Source of the DNA: Gorsachius magnificus
Lineage: Eukaryota; Chordata; Aves; Pelecaniformes; Ardeidae
Length of the DNA stretch: 64,000 bases
Direction: 5' to 3'
NCBI GenBank assembly: GCA_034008185.1
Contig: CM067081.1
Location: forward strand, 10,415,821-10,479,820
The notes under the pieces are model-generated. The model ran no database searches. It was not told the origin of the DNA and saw nothing but the letters and a program-made list of their open reading frames with translations. Shown here piece by piece: positions 24,460 to 37,580 of this stretch (positions within the stretch are counted from its first letter, which is position 1; every line of letters begins with the position of its first letter). The position numbers and the translations under genes were made by a program.

Positions 24460-26400
24460 AGCTCAACATTAACAAAGTTAATAAGTTGTGGAAACATATA
24501 GAAGGTGACAGCATACAGATGGTGAAAGCAAGGGCAGATAACATGGAAGAAACATTTTCTGAGCATCCAGGGACAAACTTAGGAAAGCTAAAGCCCATCT
24601 GGAATTGAATCTAACCAGGAATGTCAAAGACAACAAGAAGAGCTTCTATAAGTACATAGCTGATAAAAGGAAGACTAGGGAAATTGCGGGCCCGTTGCTC
24701 AGCAAGAGAGGGGACCTGGTTAAACAGGACATGCAAAAGGCTGAATACCTTCTTTGCCTCAGTCTTTGCTAGAAAGACCAAACTTCAGGAATACCAGGTC
24801 CCAAAGACCAGAGGCTGGAACAAGGAAAATGCTCAGTAGAAAAGAACCAGGTCAGGGAATACTTAAGCGATTTGGACATATGAACCAAGCAAATTGGTTC
24901 ATGGGCCCTGATAGGATGCACCCAAGAGTGCTGAGGGAGCTGGCAGATGTCATTGCAAAGCCACTCTTGATAGTTTTTGATCCATCCTGATGATGACTGG
25001 GAGAAGTGCCTGAAGACTAGAGGAAAGCAAATGTCACTCGCATCTTCAAGAAGAGCAAGAAGGAAGACCCAGGAAACTATAGGCTAGTCAGTGTCATCTC
25101 AGTCCCTGGGAAAGTGATATCTGGAAAACCATTTCCAAGCACATGAATGACAAGAAAATCCTCAGGAATAGTCAGCATGGATTCACCAAGGGGAAATCAT
25201 GCTTGACCAACTTGATAAACCTGTATGATAGAATGACTGGCCTGGTAGATGGAGAGGGCAGTGGATATTCTCTACCTGGAGTTCAGTAAGGCCTTTGATA
25301 CTGTCTCCCATAAGATCCTCATAAACAGGTTATTCAGTATGGGCTGCTTGAGCAGACAGTGAGGTGAATTGAAAACTGGATGAATGGCCGGGTCCAGAGG
25401 GTGGTGATCAGAGTTAGAAAGTTTAGTTGGAGGCCAATAACTAGCATTGTGAATACTGTGTCCAGTCCCATTTAACACCTTCATCAATGACCTGGATGAT
25501 GGGTCAAACTGTATCCTCAGCAAGTTTGTTGATGACAAAAACCTGAGAGGAGTGGCAGATACACCAGAAGCTTGTGCTGCCATCCGGAGGGATCTTGACA
25601 GGATGGAGAAATGGTACAACAGGAACCTCATGAAAAGTCCTGCATCAGGGGAGGAACAACTCCAAGCACCATTATATACTGGGGCCAATCCAGCTGAAAA
25701 GCAGCTTGGCAGAAAACAACCCAGAGGTCTGGGTGGACACCAAGTTGAACATGAGCCAGCAATGGGCCCTTGCTGCAAAGAAGACTAATGGTATCCAAGG
25801 CTGCATTAGGCAATGTGTTGTCAGCAAATCAAGGAGGTCAGCCTTCCCCTCTACTCAGCACTGGTGAGGCCACACCTGGAGTGCTGTGTCCCAGTTCTGG
25901 CTTCCCTGGTACAAGACAGACATGGACATACTAGAGAGAGTCCAACAAAGGGCCACCAAGATGACTGAGGGACTGGAGCGTCTCTCCTATGAGGAAAGTC
26001 TGAGACATCTGGGACTGTTTAACTTGGAGAAGAGAAAGCTCAGGGGGATCTTATCAATGTCTATAAATACCTGAAGGGAGGATGCAAAGAGGACAGAGCT
26101 AGGCTCTTTTCAGTGGTGCTAGTGGTGCCAGGACCAGAGGCAATGGGCACAAACTGAAACATGGGAGGTTCTCTCTGAACATCAGGAAACACTTTACCGT
26201 GAGGGTGACCAAGCACTGGCACAAGTTGCCCAGGGGCATTGTGGAGTCTCCATCCTTGGAGATATTCAGAAGCTGTCTGGACATGGTCCTGGCCAGCCTA
26301 TCTCTAAGTGGCCCTGCTTGAGCAGAGGGGTGGAATGAGATGAACTCCAGAGGTCTATTCCAACCTCAGTCTTTCAGTGATCCTGTGATTTTGTGTTTCT
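24460..26400 (+). mobile_element. CR1 LINE, 5'-truncated copy of about 1.9 kb
   Basis: From about 24530 onward the sequence follows avian CR1 ORF2 and 3' UTR: CCAGGGACAAACTTAGGAAA, GTCAAAGACAACAAGAAGAG, CAGCATGGATTCACCAAGGG, GTGAGGCCACACCTGGAGTG, GGAGATATTCAGAAGCTGTC. It ends in the degenerate ATCCTGTGAT-type octamers near 26380-26400. The 5' limit is unclear because the left part is diverged. Several indels break the frame, so it cannot encode a working element. It is the longest CR1 in the window and the only younger-looking one on the plus strand. Confidence 0.9.
25028..26080 (+). pseudogene. CR1 ORF2 reverse-transcriptase remnant (broken)
   Basis: The motif A box FSKAFDTVSHKIL is readable at 25282-25320. 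A one-base deletion relative to the family within about 25325-25345 shifts the frame, and the original frame then hits TGA. The catalytic-pair box reads KFVDD at 25522-25536, where the family has KFADD, so both aspartates remain. The distal part is seen in another frame (25886-26074) with DILERVQQRATKM and LSYEESLR, the usual CR1 C-terminal signature. Frameshifts and stops make it a pseudogene. In an intact element the protein primes reverse transcription of CR1 RNA at a nicked target site. Confidence 0.85.
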
Positions 26401-29400
26401 GTGAAGCTACGGTTCTCTAGATAAAGGGGAGATGTCTTCAAAAAATTGGTCTTATCACTAGAATTCAGCAAGGTTTAATGTTTAGCAAGGTTTAACATTT
26501 AATGGTGAACTAAAATCCAAACATAAATGTAGTATTTTGGATACAGCAAAACACCTCCTTTGAGATAATATTTTACCCACTACAAAAATAAATATACCCA
26601 TATTTAATATTAGAGTGTTTCAAAATGAGCAGTTCCAATATTTATTATTTTCTCAGCATTTTTTTTTTAATTTCTTTCAATTCAAAAGAGCTGTAGTGTC
26701 ATTTGTTTTAACAGCATAATGGATTTAACCATTGTTTCTTTCACCTGTTTGCTTATCAGGGTCGTTTTTAGCCATCTTTTGAAAATCTGAATTGAGGCAT
26801 GAAGTCCACAGTCGTTCCTAATTTTGCAATACATAATTCTTACTGAGAACCTTAAGAAAGAGAAATACCAGCTAATAGACCCCTTTTGAAATGATAGAGT
26901 AATATTCAATTAGGATTATTCCAGCAGCTGTTAGATGTCAGTATTGTTCCATGGAAGTCCAATTAGAAGTAGATTTCTCCGGCTGTAAGCAAGATAGCTC
27001 TTCAACTGTGAAGTTTGGAAGAGCTAGCTGTTGGTGTTCAGCACCTCATCTATTAACAAGAGACTTTAAATTACATACTCAGTGGAGCAGTAATCATTAG
27101 AGCAGACTCAAGATGCACAATAGAGATTTAATTTCACTGGAACTGTTCCTAATGAAATTCTGCGTGGTGCAGAGTATTTGAATTACATTTTTGGGTGGGC
27201 CAAAAAAAAGGTATAAGGAAAAAAGTGGTGCTGTCTAAAAATATTCATTAAGATCCCTTTCAAAAATTTAAATCAGGTATGATATGTAGGTTGCGCAGCC
27301 TTATTTTTTTTTTTCAACAGCGTAATGTATTTAACCTTTATGTTTCTTTCATGTATTTGATTTTCTGCTGTCTGTATATAATGAAATGTCTTTTTTTTCC
27401 TAAGCTTCGAACACTGCTGCATAATACCCTGGGGAGTTCTCCAAGGTTATTAAATCCATTGCTTTGTCACAAGTTACTAGAGGCTACACTAACTCTCTCC
27501 TCTGTTTGGAAAGCTGCTATAATATTTCTGGTCCTCAGCAATGAATAATGTGTTTAGTACCCTAGGGAATACAAACAAAAACATTAGCAAAGTATGTTTT
27601 CCAATATTTAAGAGTTCAAGCCAATCCTCAAAACAAAAGTTGCATGTTCTTGAATACTGTCTAATAACATTAACCTGAAATCACTTGATTCGATTGCCCT
27701 GTTAAGCAGTTTATTGCATTACTTATGGGATAATAGAATGAGTTCAAAGTGGGTTCATTACATTATCTTATAAACAATGTAGCACATCATTAAACAGGAT
27801 GATAGAAATCAACGTATTTTATAAGAAACAATTATGAAGGGTAATGTGAAGCCACTAATGTGAATAGGAGAAAGACCTCAGTATGACAAGGGAAAAAAGG
27901 CCTTTGCGAGAATAAAAAGACAAAGCAATGTCAAACTGTAATTCCCCAGAATCTGACTAGAAGTACAATTCTCCAAAATTGTTAGATTCCCTCTAATCTG
28001 ATATTCTGCCCTTAAGTTTTCACCCAGAAGTCTATTGAAATGTCTTGCTTGGCTCATGGATAATAACTTCGAACAGGTATCATGTCAGTTCCGTTCTTCG
28101 TGCGTTTAACACAGATGCGTGAAAATCTTCCTACCACCTAACCTGCAAACTTGTGATGATCTATCGTGATTTGTGTGTCCACAGGGAGTGCAAATAGAAA
28201 TGTTCAGGAGAGGCCAAAGAGAGAGGACAGCTGATCCAATCTTGTCTGGAAGAAGTAATTTAATGTTGTCTGAGGGAACTGACCGTTCAGAGAGAGAAAT
28301 ACTGGCTCAATATCACCTTAGTGCCCCTGAGCCTGGTGTATCTGCCCTTGCTTGCTGTGACATCTTCACACTCCTTTTGCTACAGCCCCAGGAATTTATA
28401 GGTATGCGTATGAATGAGGGGTCCAATTTTCTTCTCCATCCCTTCAGAAATAAGAATAGACCAAAACAGTGGAATATCTTTCCAGAGATCAGATATGAGT
28501 GAGAATAGTTCAGTGATCCTAACAGATCTGAAGAGTATTTGCCTTCGGAGCTCCAGAGCCTGAAGGTGATGAGCGAGTGAGTACAGGAGATGTCAGACCC
28601 CCCCCTGGCTGAACGGAGGTCCTGCATTAGGAACATTTCATGCTCCACCTTTCAATAACTGCCGCAGTGCTGCCCATCTCACTCACACTGTGTGCACTGG
28701 CATTTCCATGTACACTTGAGGGTGTTTTAATTAATCAAAGCAATTTTCAGAGCAGGGAACTAGCAGAGAAATTATTAGCTCCATGTTTCTGCCTCTTTCC
28801 TAGTTTGCGACTCAACTGAGCAATGCAGAGAGTGCAGGGCCTAACCTGGGTAAAGAGCATTTTTGTCTGGCAAAACTGATGCCTCGACTGTAAAAAGTGG
28901 TAACAAGGAGTTGCTGTCTCATGGCTTGCAGTGAAAACATCGGCTGGATTCCTCCCAGTAAACCATACATTTATTCCCTCAGACCTCTTAGGTTCATTTC
29001 AAGAAATGATAATAAAACTTCCCTCTAATAAAGGGGTTGGGTCTTTTTTCGTGGAAAATTCTTAGATGGGAAGAACAAGCTCCAATCCAAAAGATTTGGC
29101 CAGAAATAATTAAAATTCAACTCTACAGGAAAACCCTGTTGTGTGAACTAATGCTATCTGCAGTGGGAGGACACAGGGACAAGACACCCTTCCTGTAGTT
29201 ACAAAGGTGTGTAAATGCCGTTTGCATACTTCCTGGGAATAAGGTGGCCAAAGATTATTATCTGGACATCAGTATCCAATACACTCATTTAAGCATTTTT
29301 CAGTTAGCTATTTTCATTTGTTACAGCTTCTCTAAACATCTTGAATTACAACCTTGTCTGAGCAGTACCATATTCTTTCCTGACAGGGAATAAAAACTTC

Positions 29401-31956
29401 AGGACAAGTGTTCAGTCACACATTGGCTTTAATTTTCAGTTTTACTGGAAGTACTTTGATTTATACTGTCTAAAACCTAAGGAAAACCAGACTCTGCTAC
29501 AGAACAGGAACATGTTTATCCCTTGACCATGCCATTCATGGATAAAAAGGTTTATCATATTTCTTACCCAGCAATGGTTAGTAAGCTTTGCTGGCTTCCA
29601 GCTCAGTACAGAAAAGCCATTGCAATTACTCCTGGGAGCTACTCAGGGGAAGTTTTTGATTGATGAAGCCTGAATGAAGATAATACGATAGAACCTGTTC
29701 TACTTGTCACTTCTGCAGCAATTTTTGAGGCTACTGTATGTTGTTTACGTGCCAGGGAACTGTGGACCTTGCTGGCAGGGATTGTAACCCAAATGTCTAG
29801 GTGCTATACAGTCAATTCACACAGAAGATAAAGGGTATATATACAAAATCTCAATCTTTATGTCAAACAATCAGATAAAAATGTGATTGGAAAATGGTGA
29901 AAGTGGTAGGGTAAGGGTTCAGTAGGGAAGAAGGGCTTAGGGGGCTGAGAATCGTCTGCCCATACCCTGCAGTGTGCCCAAACCCCTTGTCCTGGGTCTG
30001 CTTTTCAGCAGAATGACAACTTTTAAGCACCAGCAACAGGAGAGAAATAAAGGTGGCAGAGCTCCATTCCATGGAGCAGGCACTGACAAATAAGATGAAC
30101 ATAGAGCCTAAAATTGATGTAAATCATGGAAGTGAGTTCTTCACGGCTATATGAAGCCACTTTATATAAATCACCTTAGGGACATGGATTTGCTAATAAG
30201 ATACTGTGATTTAACATCATTGCATTTGTACAGTCCTATCACTATCATCAACATGATACAAAAGTATCTTCCAAAACACCAGATTGTATGCCCCTCAATA
30301 TAAACAGGATTTTATTCTGTAGTGTCCAAATACTCCTTGGTTAGAACTGTTTTGTCACAGTTTCTGTAGACTGCCACATCAGATGCCCCAAGTCTTATTG
30401 CTCTCACCTACTCTTTCTAGCCTAGCTCTGGAGCTTGACATGCCAAGCTAAAGGAAATAAATTGTAGTGCCCAGAGAGAAGAAAAAGTGATATGGAAGGT
30501 CATTATATGTACCCACTGCTCTGCTGCCCTCCAGCCTTGAAAGGAAATTTGATAAAAATGACAGACCTTTGGTGCAGAACATTTCTCTGCTCCCCATCAA
30601 TACTACAGGATCCTGAGAGGCACAGAGAGATGATGTGATAGGCGATTTTTCTGGTTTGAATTTTTGTTCATAGTAACAAACATTTAAAATAAAAAAATGG
30701 TGTAAAAATGGACATTCAACTTATGCAAAAGGATATCATGTTACTTATTATGTCTGCTGGAAGATAATGGCTACCTGAAAATTACCTTTGTGATCTCTCT
30801 GAATGAGCTCCCTCACCGCTTGGAATGGGGAGATACGTGCAATTTCTCTGCACTTTTGCTTTCACTGGAACACTCCTGTGGGAACTAATTTTTGACTCAA
30901 ACATATTCTTGAGTATCTCGCTTGCACCTAGTACTGGATCAAACTTTAGCTTAGGATGACTGAGACACCTTAAAGCTACCAGCCTAAATCTACGTCAAGC
31001 TGAACACAGGCAGAGTGGAAAGTTTTTCTCCGAGGGAGGGATTAATTTCACCCATCTTTAGGAACCCAACAGTTAGTCCTTTAGCCTGAACAAGTCTTTT
31101 CCTCTAGACTCAGTGAAGAGAGAGGCATCTCCAAATAGTGATTCATCCATCATACGACAAGTATTGAATACATGTGAAAACTTTCCACCTGAAGTGCCTG
31201 TTTTTATCGGGTTGGTGCAGAGGAATCCTAGCTGAGCCTCAGTGACTATGGGCAGCTGAAGGGGAGAGGAAGACCCCATTTATTCCTGGCGTGTTGAAGG
31301 CGTCCAGGCTGCAATTCTTTTCAGATTTCCAGGGTCTCAAAGGAGGCTTTGTGTATACCCTAGGAGGGTCTACTATATGAACATGAAGAATAACAGATCC
31401 AAAAGTTGCTGTTGTTCCTGTAACTTTGTCACAGACTAGAACAACTCAGGAATTAGAAACTAGTTTTCTTGTTGATTAACTGTGTTAATATGTATTAGGT
31501 TGATAACTAATTTATTTAGGATATTTGTGTATTTTTATTTGATTTTCTTTCAAAACAGACTGTTTTCTGATTCAATATATCTGTATTCTTAGTTTGTTAT
31601 ATATATGCATATAAACAAATAGAAACCCCTCAATATTGATATATATAAGCTCAAGAAACTTCTACTGTAAATGACTGCAATAAATTTTCATCAATATCAA
31701 TTTAATTGATACACAGTTAAATACCTAGAAAAACTCTTTCTGTTTCTTTGTCATTAAAGGAATTTTCACAAAGCTTCCTGCCAGGCTCCCACACTTCACA
31801 GCCTACCCAGAATATGTTCTACTTTGGATTAAAATACAAGATCCTCAGAAGAGGCACTCTGCTGTTGTCTTTTATAACACAAAGAACCCTAGGAAAAAAA
31901 AAGTGGTGGTGTGATGTGGGAAAAAGGCAGGCTAGTTTCATGCCCTGCATGGCTTT
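26401..31956. other. Long unrecognised stretch, no supported gene
   Basis: No gene or known repeat was identified in 5.5 kb. The 109-codon frame at 28173-28502 begins next to an acceptor-like TGTGTGTCCACAG (28172-28184) but shows no domain or convincing donor. Its antisense frame (28648-28313) is equally long, so coding is unlikely. Confidence 0.5.
31952..31956. repeat. Left target-site duplication of LTR C (GCTTT)
   Basis: Exact match to 32537-32541 on the other side of the LTR. Confidence 0.9.
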
Positions 31957-32536
31957 TGTTGTGGTTTAACCCCAGCTGGCAACTCAGCCCCACCCAACCA
32001 CTCGCTCACACCCCTGGTGGGATGGGGGAGAGAATGGGAAGAGTAAAAATGAGAAAACTTGTGAGTTGAGATAAAGACAGTTTAATAGGGAAAGCAAAAG
32101 CCATGTGTGCATTCAAACCAAAGCAAACCAGGGAATTCATTCACCACTTCCCATGGGCAGGCAGGGGCTCAGCCATCTCCAGGAAAGCAGGGCTCCATCA
32201 CGCATAACAAGTACTTGGGAAGGCAAATGCCATCACTCTGAACATTTCCCCCTTCCTTCTTCTTCCCCCAGCTTTATATACTGGGCATGACATCATATGG
32301 TATGGAATAGCCCTTGGGCCAGTTGGGGTCAGCTGTCCTGGCTGTGCCCCCTCCCAGCGTCTTGTGCCCCTGACAGAGCAGGAGAAGCTGAAAAGCCCTT
32401 GACTCGTGTAAGCCCTGCTCAGCAACACCTAAACCATCAGGGCGTTATCAACATTCTTCTAGTACTAAATCCAAAACACAGCACCATACCAGCTACTAGG
32501 AAGAAAATCAACTCTATCCCAGCTGTAACCAGGACA
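31957..32536 (-). mobile_element. Solo LTR, ERVL-like (copy C, TATA-type core) with perfect 5-bp duplication
   Basis: A 580-bp LTR on the minus strand. The plus-strand ends are TGTTGTGGTTTAACCC and GTAACCAGGACA. GCTTT occurs on both sides (31952-31956 and 32537-32541), a perfect 5-bp target duplication. It shares its private core with copy A (CATGTGTGC, GGAATTCATTCACCACTTCCC, GGCAGGCAGG). The sense-strand TATAAAG is kept. There is no internal viral sequence, so it is a solo LTR. Compared with copy A, the CAAAG tandem has drifted to CAAACCAAAGCAAACCAGG. Confidence 0.95.
32272..32278 (-). promoter_or_regulatory. Putative TATA box of LTR copy C
   Basis: LTR-sense TATATAAAG at the same position as in copy A, directly downstream of the shared U3 boundary. 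It is conserved in both copies of this group, and activity is inferred. Confidence 0.5.
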
Positions 32537-32541
32537 GCTTT
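32537..32541. repeat. Right target-site duplication of LTR C (GCTTT)
   Basis: Exact match to 31952-31956. Confidence 0.9.
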
Positions 32542-34260
32542 TTAGCTGATATCACATCAAAGCCAAATAGTGCACATGGCAGATCCTAGAATCATGTTTT
32601 TACAAACTCTTTTGCATTATAGTATTTATGGAAATTCATTCAGAGCCAGCTTGGGCAGCCCATACCCACGTGCCCGGCAGTTTCAACCTCCTGGGTTGGG
32701 AGGGCCCACATTAGTGGCATAATACAGGATCAGTGTGTGAAGGATGCAGTCAAGAGTAGGTAAGAACAGCCTCCCAAAGGTCTGAGGGGTTTTAGTTCTC
32801 TGTAACACTTTTGTATTACTATTACTTTTGTAATTCTGTAGGAACTCATTTTCAGTCTCCTCTAACAATTTTTAAACCTTTTGGCTAATTTTCATCAAAG
32901 TTCTCAAGGAGGTGAGGGTCTCAAGGTTATTAAACTCCTATAAGGTTTATGACTATAGGTGACTGTGTAGAGGAGAGAGGCTGTATTTAGAGTTCAGGTA
33001 CCTTCCATGCTGCTTGCCAGCAGAGGCTGTCCAGTCATCCTGTGCAACTGGATGCAATCCTGTGCAACGCGTGCGCCTGCCAGTCAGCACGGGCACTGCC
33101 CTGATCGGGTCAGAAAACAGGCTGTGGCTTACTCAGCTGGTCAGCTGAGAGAAGTGTGTATGGACAAGGGAAAATCTGGGATTGCTGTGGTAGAGGACAC
33201 TTGAAAATGAGGAAAAGGGCTATTGCCAAGAGTAGAGGAGGCCTGTGAAATGCTGACCAAACCCCATCACTTTTTCTTCTTGTGAAACACCTGTAAAGAA
33301 GTGTTTAATGAAGAGAGGGTTCATTGGCAGAATGAAGCATCTGCTAGTGGCATTTGTCTGAAGGTTGAGTAAGGTATCTCTATATAGGTGTTTTCCAGAA
33401 AAGATCATCTCTCATGGTGAGAGCTATGCAGTCTTGTTCACTGAAGCCATGGTTTGTTGGCTATAAATGTTGATGAGGAGTGTTCAGTGTGAGGAAACTG
33501 ATTGGTTTCACATATACTACTTGGAGGACCATCAGATAACAGCTTTTATTTACTACTTCAATAAAGTAACCTTAAACAAAGTGTCCTGATCTCCTGTGAC
33601 TAATCCACCCTGCTTTGTATCTCCCTCTGAGATTTATCCTCTGAACAGATTTATAGTTTTAGTTAGCCTGAGTTTCAAGTTCATCTATCCTAATCCTGCA
33701 GTGGAAGTAAATGGGTTCTCCTCTATTCTCATGCAATGGATGTTGGAAGTAGTCCCTGACCTATCTCTGGTGTGATCCTGTTAGGGTTCAAATAGAGCCA
33801 CGCCGCTATTTGGAAATTGGTAGTGCTGGTGCAACAGAGATAAGTGGTGTTACTGCTATTCACATTTCTTCTTTCTTCTAAATGTAAAGAATCCATGAGG
33901 TCAGTAGATAGACGCGTTCAGGCTATTCCATGGCCTGAAAAATTAAACATCAGGAAAAAGGGTACTAAGCACATCTGTATACATATAGATGATCCATATG
34001 TGCAGGCAACTCCAACAATTCTGAGATTTTGCATATTCTCTGTGCCTGTGATACATGGAGGATTTGGGCATAGCAGGAAGTCTGATACAGAATATACCAT
34101 AGTTTTGGGTTTTTTTTCAGATTTACTCATATTGGAAATCCTGCCATTACATTACCAAAATGTCAAATTCTCAGCTCGGAGCAAATACTATCTTGATCGT
34201 TAAATATGTTGTAACTTTAAGACAGTAGATATTACTGTGGCCACTGAACAGGCAAGTATT
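32542..34260. other. Unique sequence between LTR C and CR1
   Basis: Nothing classified. Around 33000-33200 the GC content is higher and an open 65-codon frame exists, without recognisable features. The 119-codon frame at 33844-34203 shows no domain. Confidence 0.5.
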
Positions 34261-35515
34261 ATAGAATCATTTAGTTTGGAAAAGAACTTTAAAATCATTG
34301 AGTCCAGCTGTTAACCTAGCACTGCCAAGTCCACCACTAAACCATGTCCCTAAGCACCACGTCCACCCGTCTTTTAAATACCTCCAGGGGTGGGGACTCA
34401 ACCACTTCCCTGGGCAGCCTGTTCCAGTGCTTGACAAACTTTTCAGTGGAGAAATTTTTCCTAATATCCAACCTAAACCTCTCCTGGTGCAACTCGAGGC
34501 CATTTCCTCTCTTCCTACCACTTGTTACTTGACAGAAGAGACTGACCCCCACCTTGCTACTTGCTACAGCCTCCTCTGAACCTCCTTTTCTCCCACTTCC
34601 CTCAGCCACTCCTTGTAAGACTTGTGCTCGAGACCCTCACCAGCTTTGTTGCTCTCCTCTGGACATGTTCCAGCAAAACAATGTCTTTCTTGTAGGGAAG
34701 GGCCCCAAACTGAACACAGTATTCAAGGTGTGGCCTCACCAGTGCCAAATACATTGGACACAATCATTTTCCTTGTCCTGCTGGCCACACTGTTCCTGAT
34801 ACAAGCCAGGATGCCGTTGGCCTTCTTGGCCACCTGGGCACCCTGCTGGCTCATATTCAGACGGCTGTCAACCAGCACCCTCAGGTACTTTTCTGCCAGG
34901 CAGCTTTCCAGGCACTCTTCCCCAAGCCTGCAGCGTTGCATGGGGTTGTTGTGACCCAAGTGCAGGACCCAGCATGTAGCCTTGTTGAACCTCATAAAAC
35001 TGCCCTTGGCCCATGGATCCAACCTGTCCAGATCCCTCTCTAGGGCCTTCCTGTCCTCAAACAGATCAACACTCCCATCCAACTTGGTGTCGTCTGCAAA
35101 CTTACTGAGGGTGCACTCAATCCCCTTCATCCAGACCATTGATATGAAACCATATGAAACAGAACGTGCCCCCATACTGAGCGCTGGGGAACACCACTTG
35201 TGACTGGCCACCAACTGGATTTAACTCCATTCATCACACCACTTTGGGCCCAGCCATCCAGCCATTTTTTTACCCACTGAAGAGTATGCCCATCCAAGCT
35301 ATGAGCAGCCAGTTTCTCCAGGAGAATACTGTGGGAAATGGTGTCAAAGTCTTTACTAAAGCCCAGATAGACAACAGCGACATCCTTTCCCTCACATACT
35401 AAGCAGGTCAGCTTGTCATATAAGGAGATCAGGTTAGTTAAGCAGGACCTGCCTTTCACATTCCCATACAGACTGGGTCTGATCATCTTGCCTACTTCCA
35501 TTCATATGGGCATTC
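34261..35515 (-). mobile_element. CR1 LINE, 5'-truncated copy of about 1.25 kb (minus strand)
   Basis: The plus strand begins ATAGAATCAT, the reverse complement of the CR1 3' terminus. The antisense 3' UTR follows (GTCCAGCTGTTAACCTAGCA, ACCTCCAGGGGTGGGGACTC, CCCTGGGCAGCCTGTTCCAG). Beyond about 34640 comes ORF2 in antisense, including the reverse-transcriptase boxes. Similarity fades near 35500-35520, the 5' truncation typical of target-primed reverse transcription. The 3' octamer is present only once. Confidence 0.95.
34723..35501 (-). pseudogene. CR1 ORF2 reverse-transcriptase remnant (broken)
   Basis: Two overlapping minus-strand frames hold the domain. The first (35501-35127) carries CLTNL, the degraded motif A LGFSKDFDT (the catalytic aspartate of LDFSKAFD is a glycine here) and [10 protein letters not shown], where the family has SGVPQGSVLG. 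The second (35214-34723) carries KFADDTKL with both aspartates, then [20 protein letters not shown] and the DSRLNMSQQ segment. A frameshift falls in the overlap, about 35130-35200. Loss of the motif A aspartate and the shift both show it is dead. Confidence 0.9.
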
Positions 35516-36407
35516 AGTTTGGAAGCAATTTTTTTTCATGAGCCAGGAGGCTTTCCCTCCTGGTCTTTACCATTCCCCCCAAAAAAACCCCACTGTTCAG
35601 AAGAAAGGGACTGAAACAAGGAGCCCATGTCACACACAGTTGCTTTTGAAAGAGTTTTCTGTTTTAACTTTAGATGCAAACCTCCCTTGGAGAGTTCTGT
35701 GAAAATGATATTAAATTGATAGGGAAGCCTGGCCTCAAAGAAGCTAATAGCAAAGTGCCCTTTACTAGAGTGGGGCAAAGATTTTACTCTCTGTAGTAAT
35801 AGTCAAAACCACTGTAGTGACACTTTTACAGCTCAAAAAGATTTGGACTATTACTGTACTATATTTTACCACTTATTTAGAATGAGCTAGCAGCTGCTTG
35901 AAAAAAAGTAACATTAGTCTTTGTTTGCTTCTTTGATGTCAGTGATTTGACTTCAGCTTTGCCAGTGGGGAATACTCTGGAAAGGTCTGTCATACTCCCA
36001 GAGAAAGAAAATTCTAGTAGCAGCAGGTTAAAAAATAACAGCAACATCAAGCCTGAGCAACCCACTTTGGCTTTGAAATTGCTCTTCTTCTCTGCTGTTG
36101 TGTGGAAGGAAATAATCAGAAAAATGCAATACTTTTCCTTTTTATTGATTTATTTCTTTGTTTTTATTTTTAGAACACAATTTTTATTACTTGAATCAGG
36201 CTTCCATTGTCTGGTTTTAGCCTCCATATTGAGCAGATAAATAAAGTTTTCAAAGCATTTCGGCATTAAAAGGCTAATACAATAGTATGGTTGTTAGTGC
36301 ATCCAAAAAGTAAACAATTGTAAATGGACAAAATTGGCATCAGATTCTGCTGTTCCATTTTCATGCAAATCTGCTGGAGTATTTCAGAGCAACTTTTCTT
36401 GAGATCA
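35516..36407. other. Unique sequence, nothing recognised
   Basis: No gene or repeat identified. A 97-codon plus-strand frame at 35947-36240 ends in a hydrophobic T-rich part that is probably incidental. Confidence 0.5.
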
Positions 36408-36500
36408 GTCTGCCATACTGGGTCAGACAATTTTTCTAGCTCTATCTCATCTCAGACAGTGGTCAGCAATAGCTTAGGAGAATAATATAAGGATATTAAC
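36408..36500 (-). mobile_element. Ancient CR1 3'-end fragment
   Basis: CTGCCATACTGGGTCAGAC, then TTTCTAGCTCTATCTCATCT and CAGACAGTGGTCAGCAATAG, reproduces the antisense 3' end of old amniote CR1 elements. Only about 90 bp survives. The same opening motif begins the remnants at 1970 and 59592. Confidence 0.6.
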
Positions 36501-37547
36501 TCATTAAACTGAAATGACTGAAGCAGTCTTATCTGTGTTATATAATAAGTTCATGAAGCTGCTCCTGAGCTGCCACTGTGTACAGCTTGGAATTATAATA
36601 TAAAGCAATACTTATTTCAGCTTGCCATAACTGAGTTGCACTTCTCAAGAGGAGCTCAGTGCAAATATCTTTCAAGTATACCCCAGCAGTGGGGCAGCTC
36701 AGACAGTGGGAGGCCATAAACACCTCAGTCCTTCAAACCTGCCTTTTCAATACACTAAAATCTGGGCAAACTTATAGTGATCCTTCACTGACAGATGCCC
36801 TGCCAGCTCCTGGGAGTCACAGCCACCCTGGGTTGGGGACTGTAGATGGAGATGTGATCTGTCAGTTCAAGTTTTTATCAACACAAAAGCCCTGCTTACT
36901 CATCATATAATAGTTTGAAGGGAATATTGACTTATTTTCCACCTGAATACGTTGAGGACCACAGTTTATCTTTAGAACAGATAGAGCTGTATTAGCCCCA
37001 GGGAGGCCAAGGTAAAGGGAAAAACTAATTGGAGTAAGATAGTGCCAGTAGTTTTCTCATTACTCTTTGTGAGCAGGAATGGAATTATGCAACATGTCCG
37101 TGTGCTAAAAAACAATGAATATTTTTTCTGAAGAGCATCTTTCATCCCAACTCGACCTTTCCACATTTTACAGGAGATAAACTTGCTACATTTCTATAAT
37201 TTGCACCAGCCAGCACAATTAAAGCTGCTTAGAAGCCTTAATGAATTAAGCTTTTTGCTTTTCAGCATGAAGAGGAAGATGACAGAGGAAAATTAGTATA
37301 GTTACGTAAATGAAGCATCTCTGTGAATGTTGCACTGGGCATTATAACAGGCAGCAGAAATGAAAAATGACATTTTTCAGCATTTATAGTACTGATAGTC
37401 TGGATTCTGTAGAAAAAAAATTGTAAAAGTGGAGATTATCGCAAGGCCACCCAATGGAGAAATCTCTCTTGTCCTGTGTATGTTAAATGGTATGTTGGAA
37501 AAACTGTGCTTAAAGCCCAAACAGCAAATTGGAAAATTACTTGATAT

Positions 37548-37548
<1 letters not shown>
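36501..37548. other. Unique sequence, nothing recognised
   Basis: No gene, RNA gene or classified repeat seen. Confidence 0.5.

Positions 37549-37579
<31 letters not shown>
37549..37579. repeat. Homopolymer run of 31 G
   Basis: 31 uninterrupted G on the plus strand, preceded by GATATC and followed by AGAAAATC. It is rare at this length in vertebrate DNA and is able to form a G-quadruplex. The exact count is uncertain because sequencing and assembly of long G runs are error-prone. Confidence 0.9.

Positions 37580-37580
<1 letters not shown>

Noticed and set aside
25272..25778. 168-codon minus-strand frame
   Set aside because: It is antisense to the CR1 reverse-transcriptase remnant. The plus strand carries the recognisable FSKAFDTVSHKIL and KFVDD boxes.
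28173..28502. 109-codon frame after an acceptor-like CCACAG
   Set aside because: No convincing donor, no recognised domain, and an equally long frame on the other strand.
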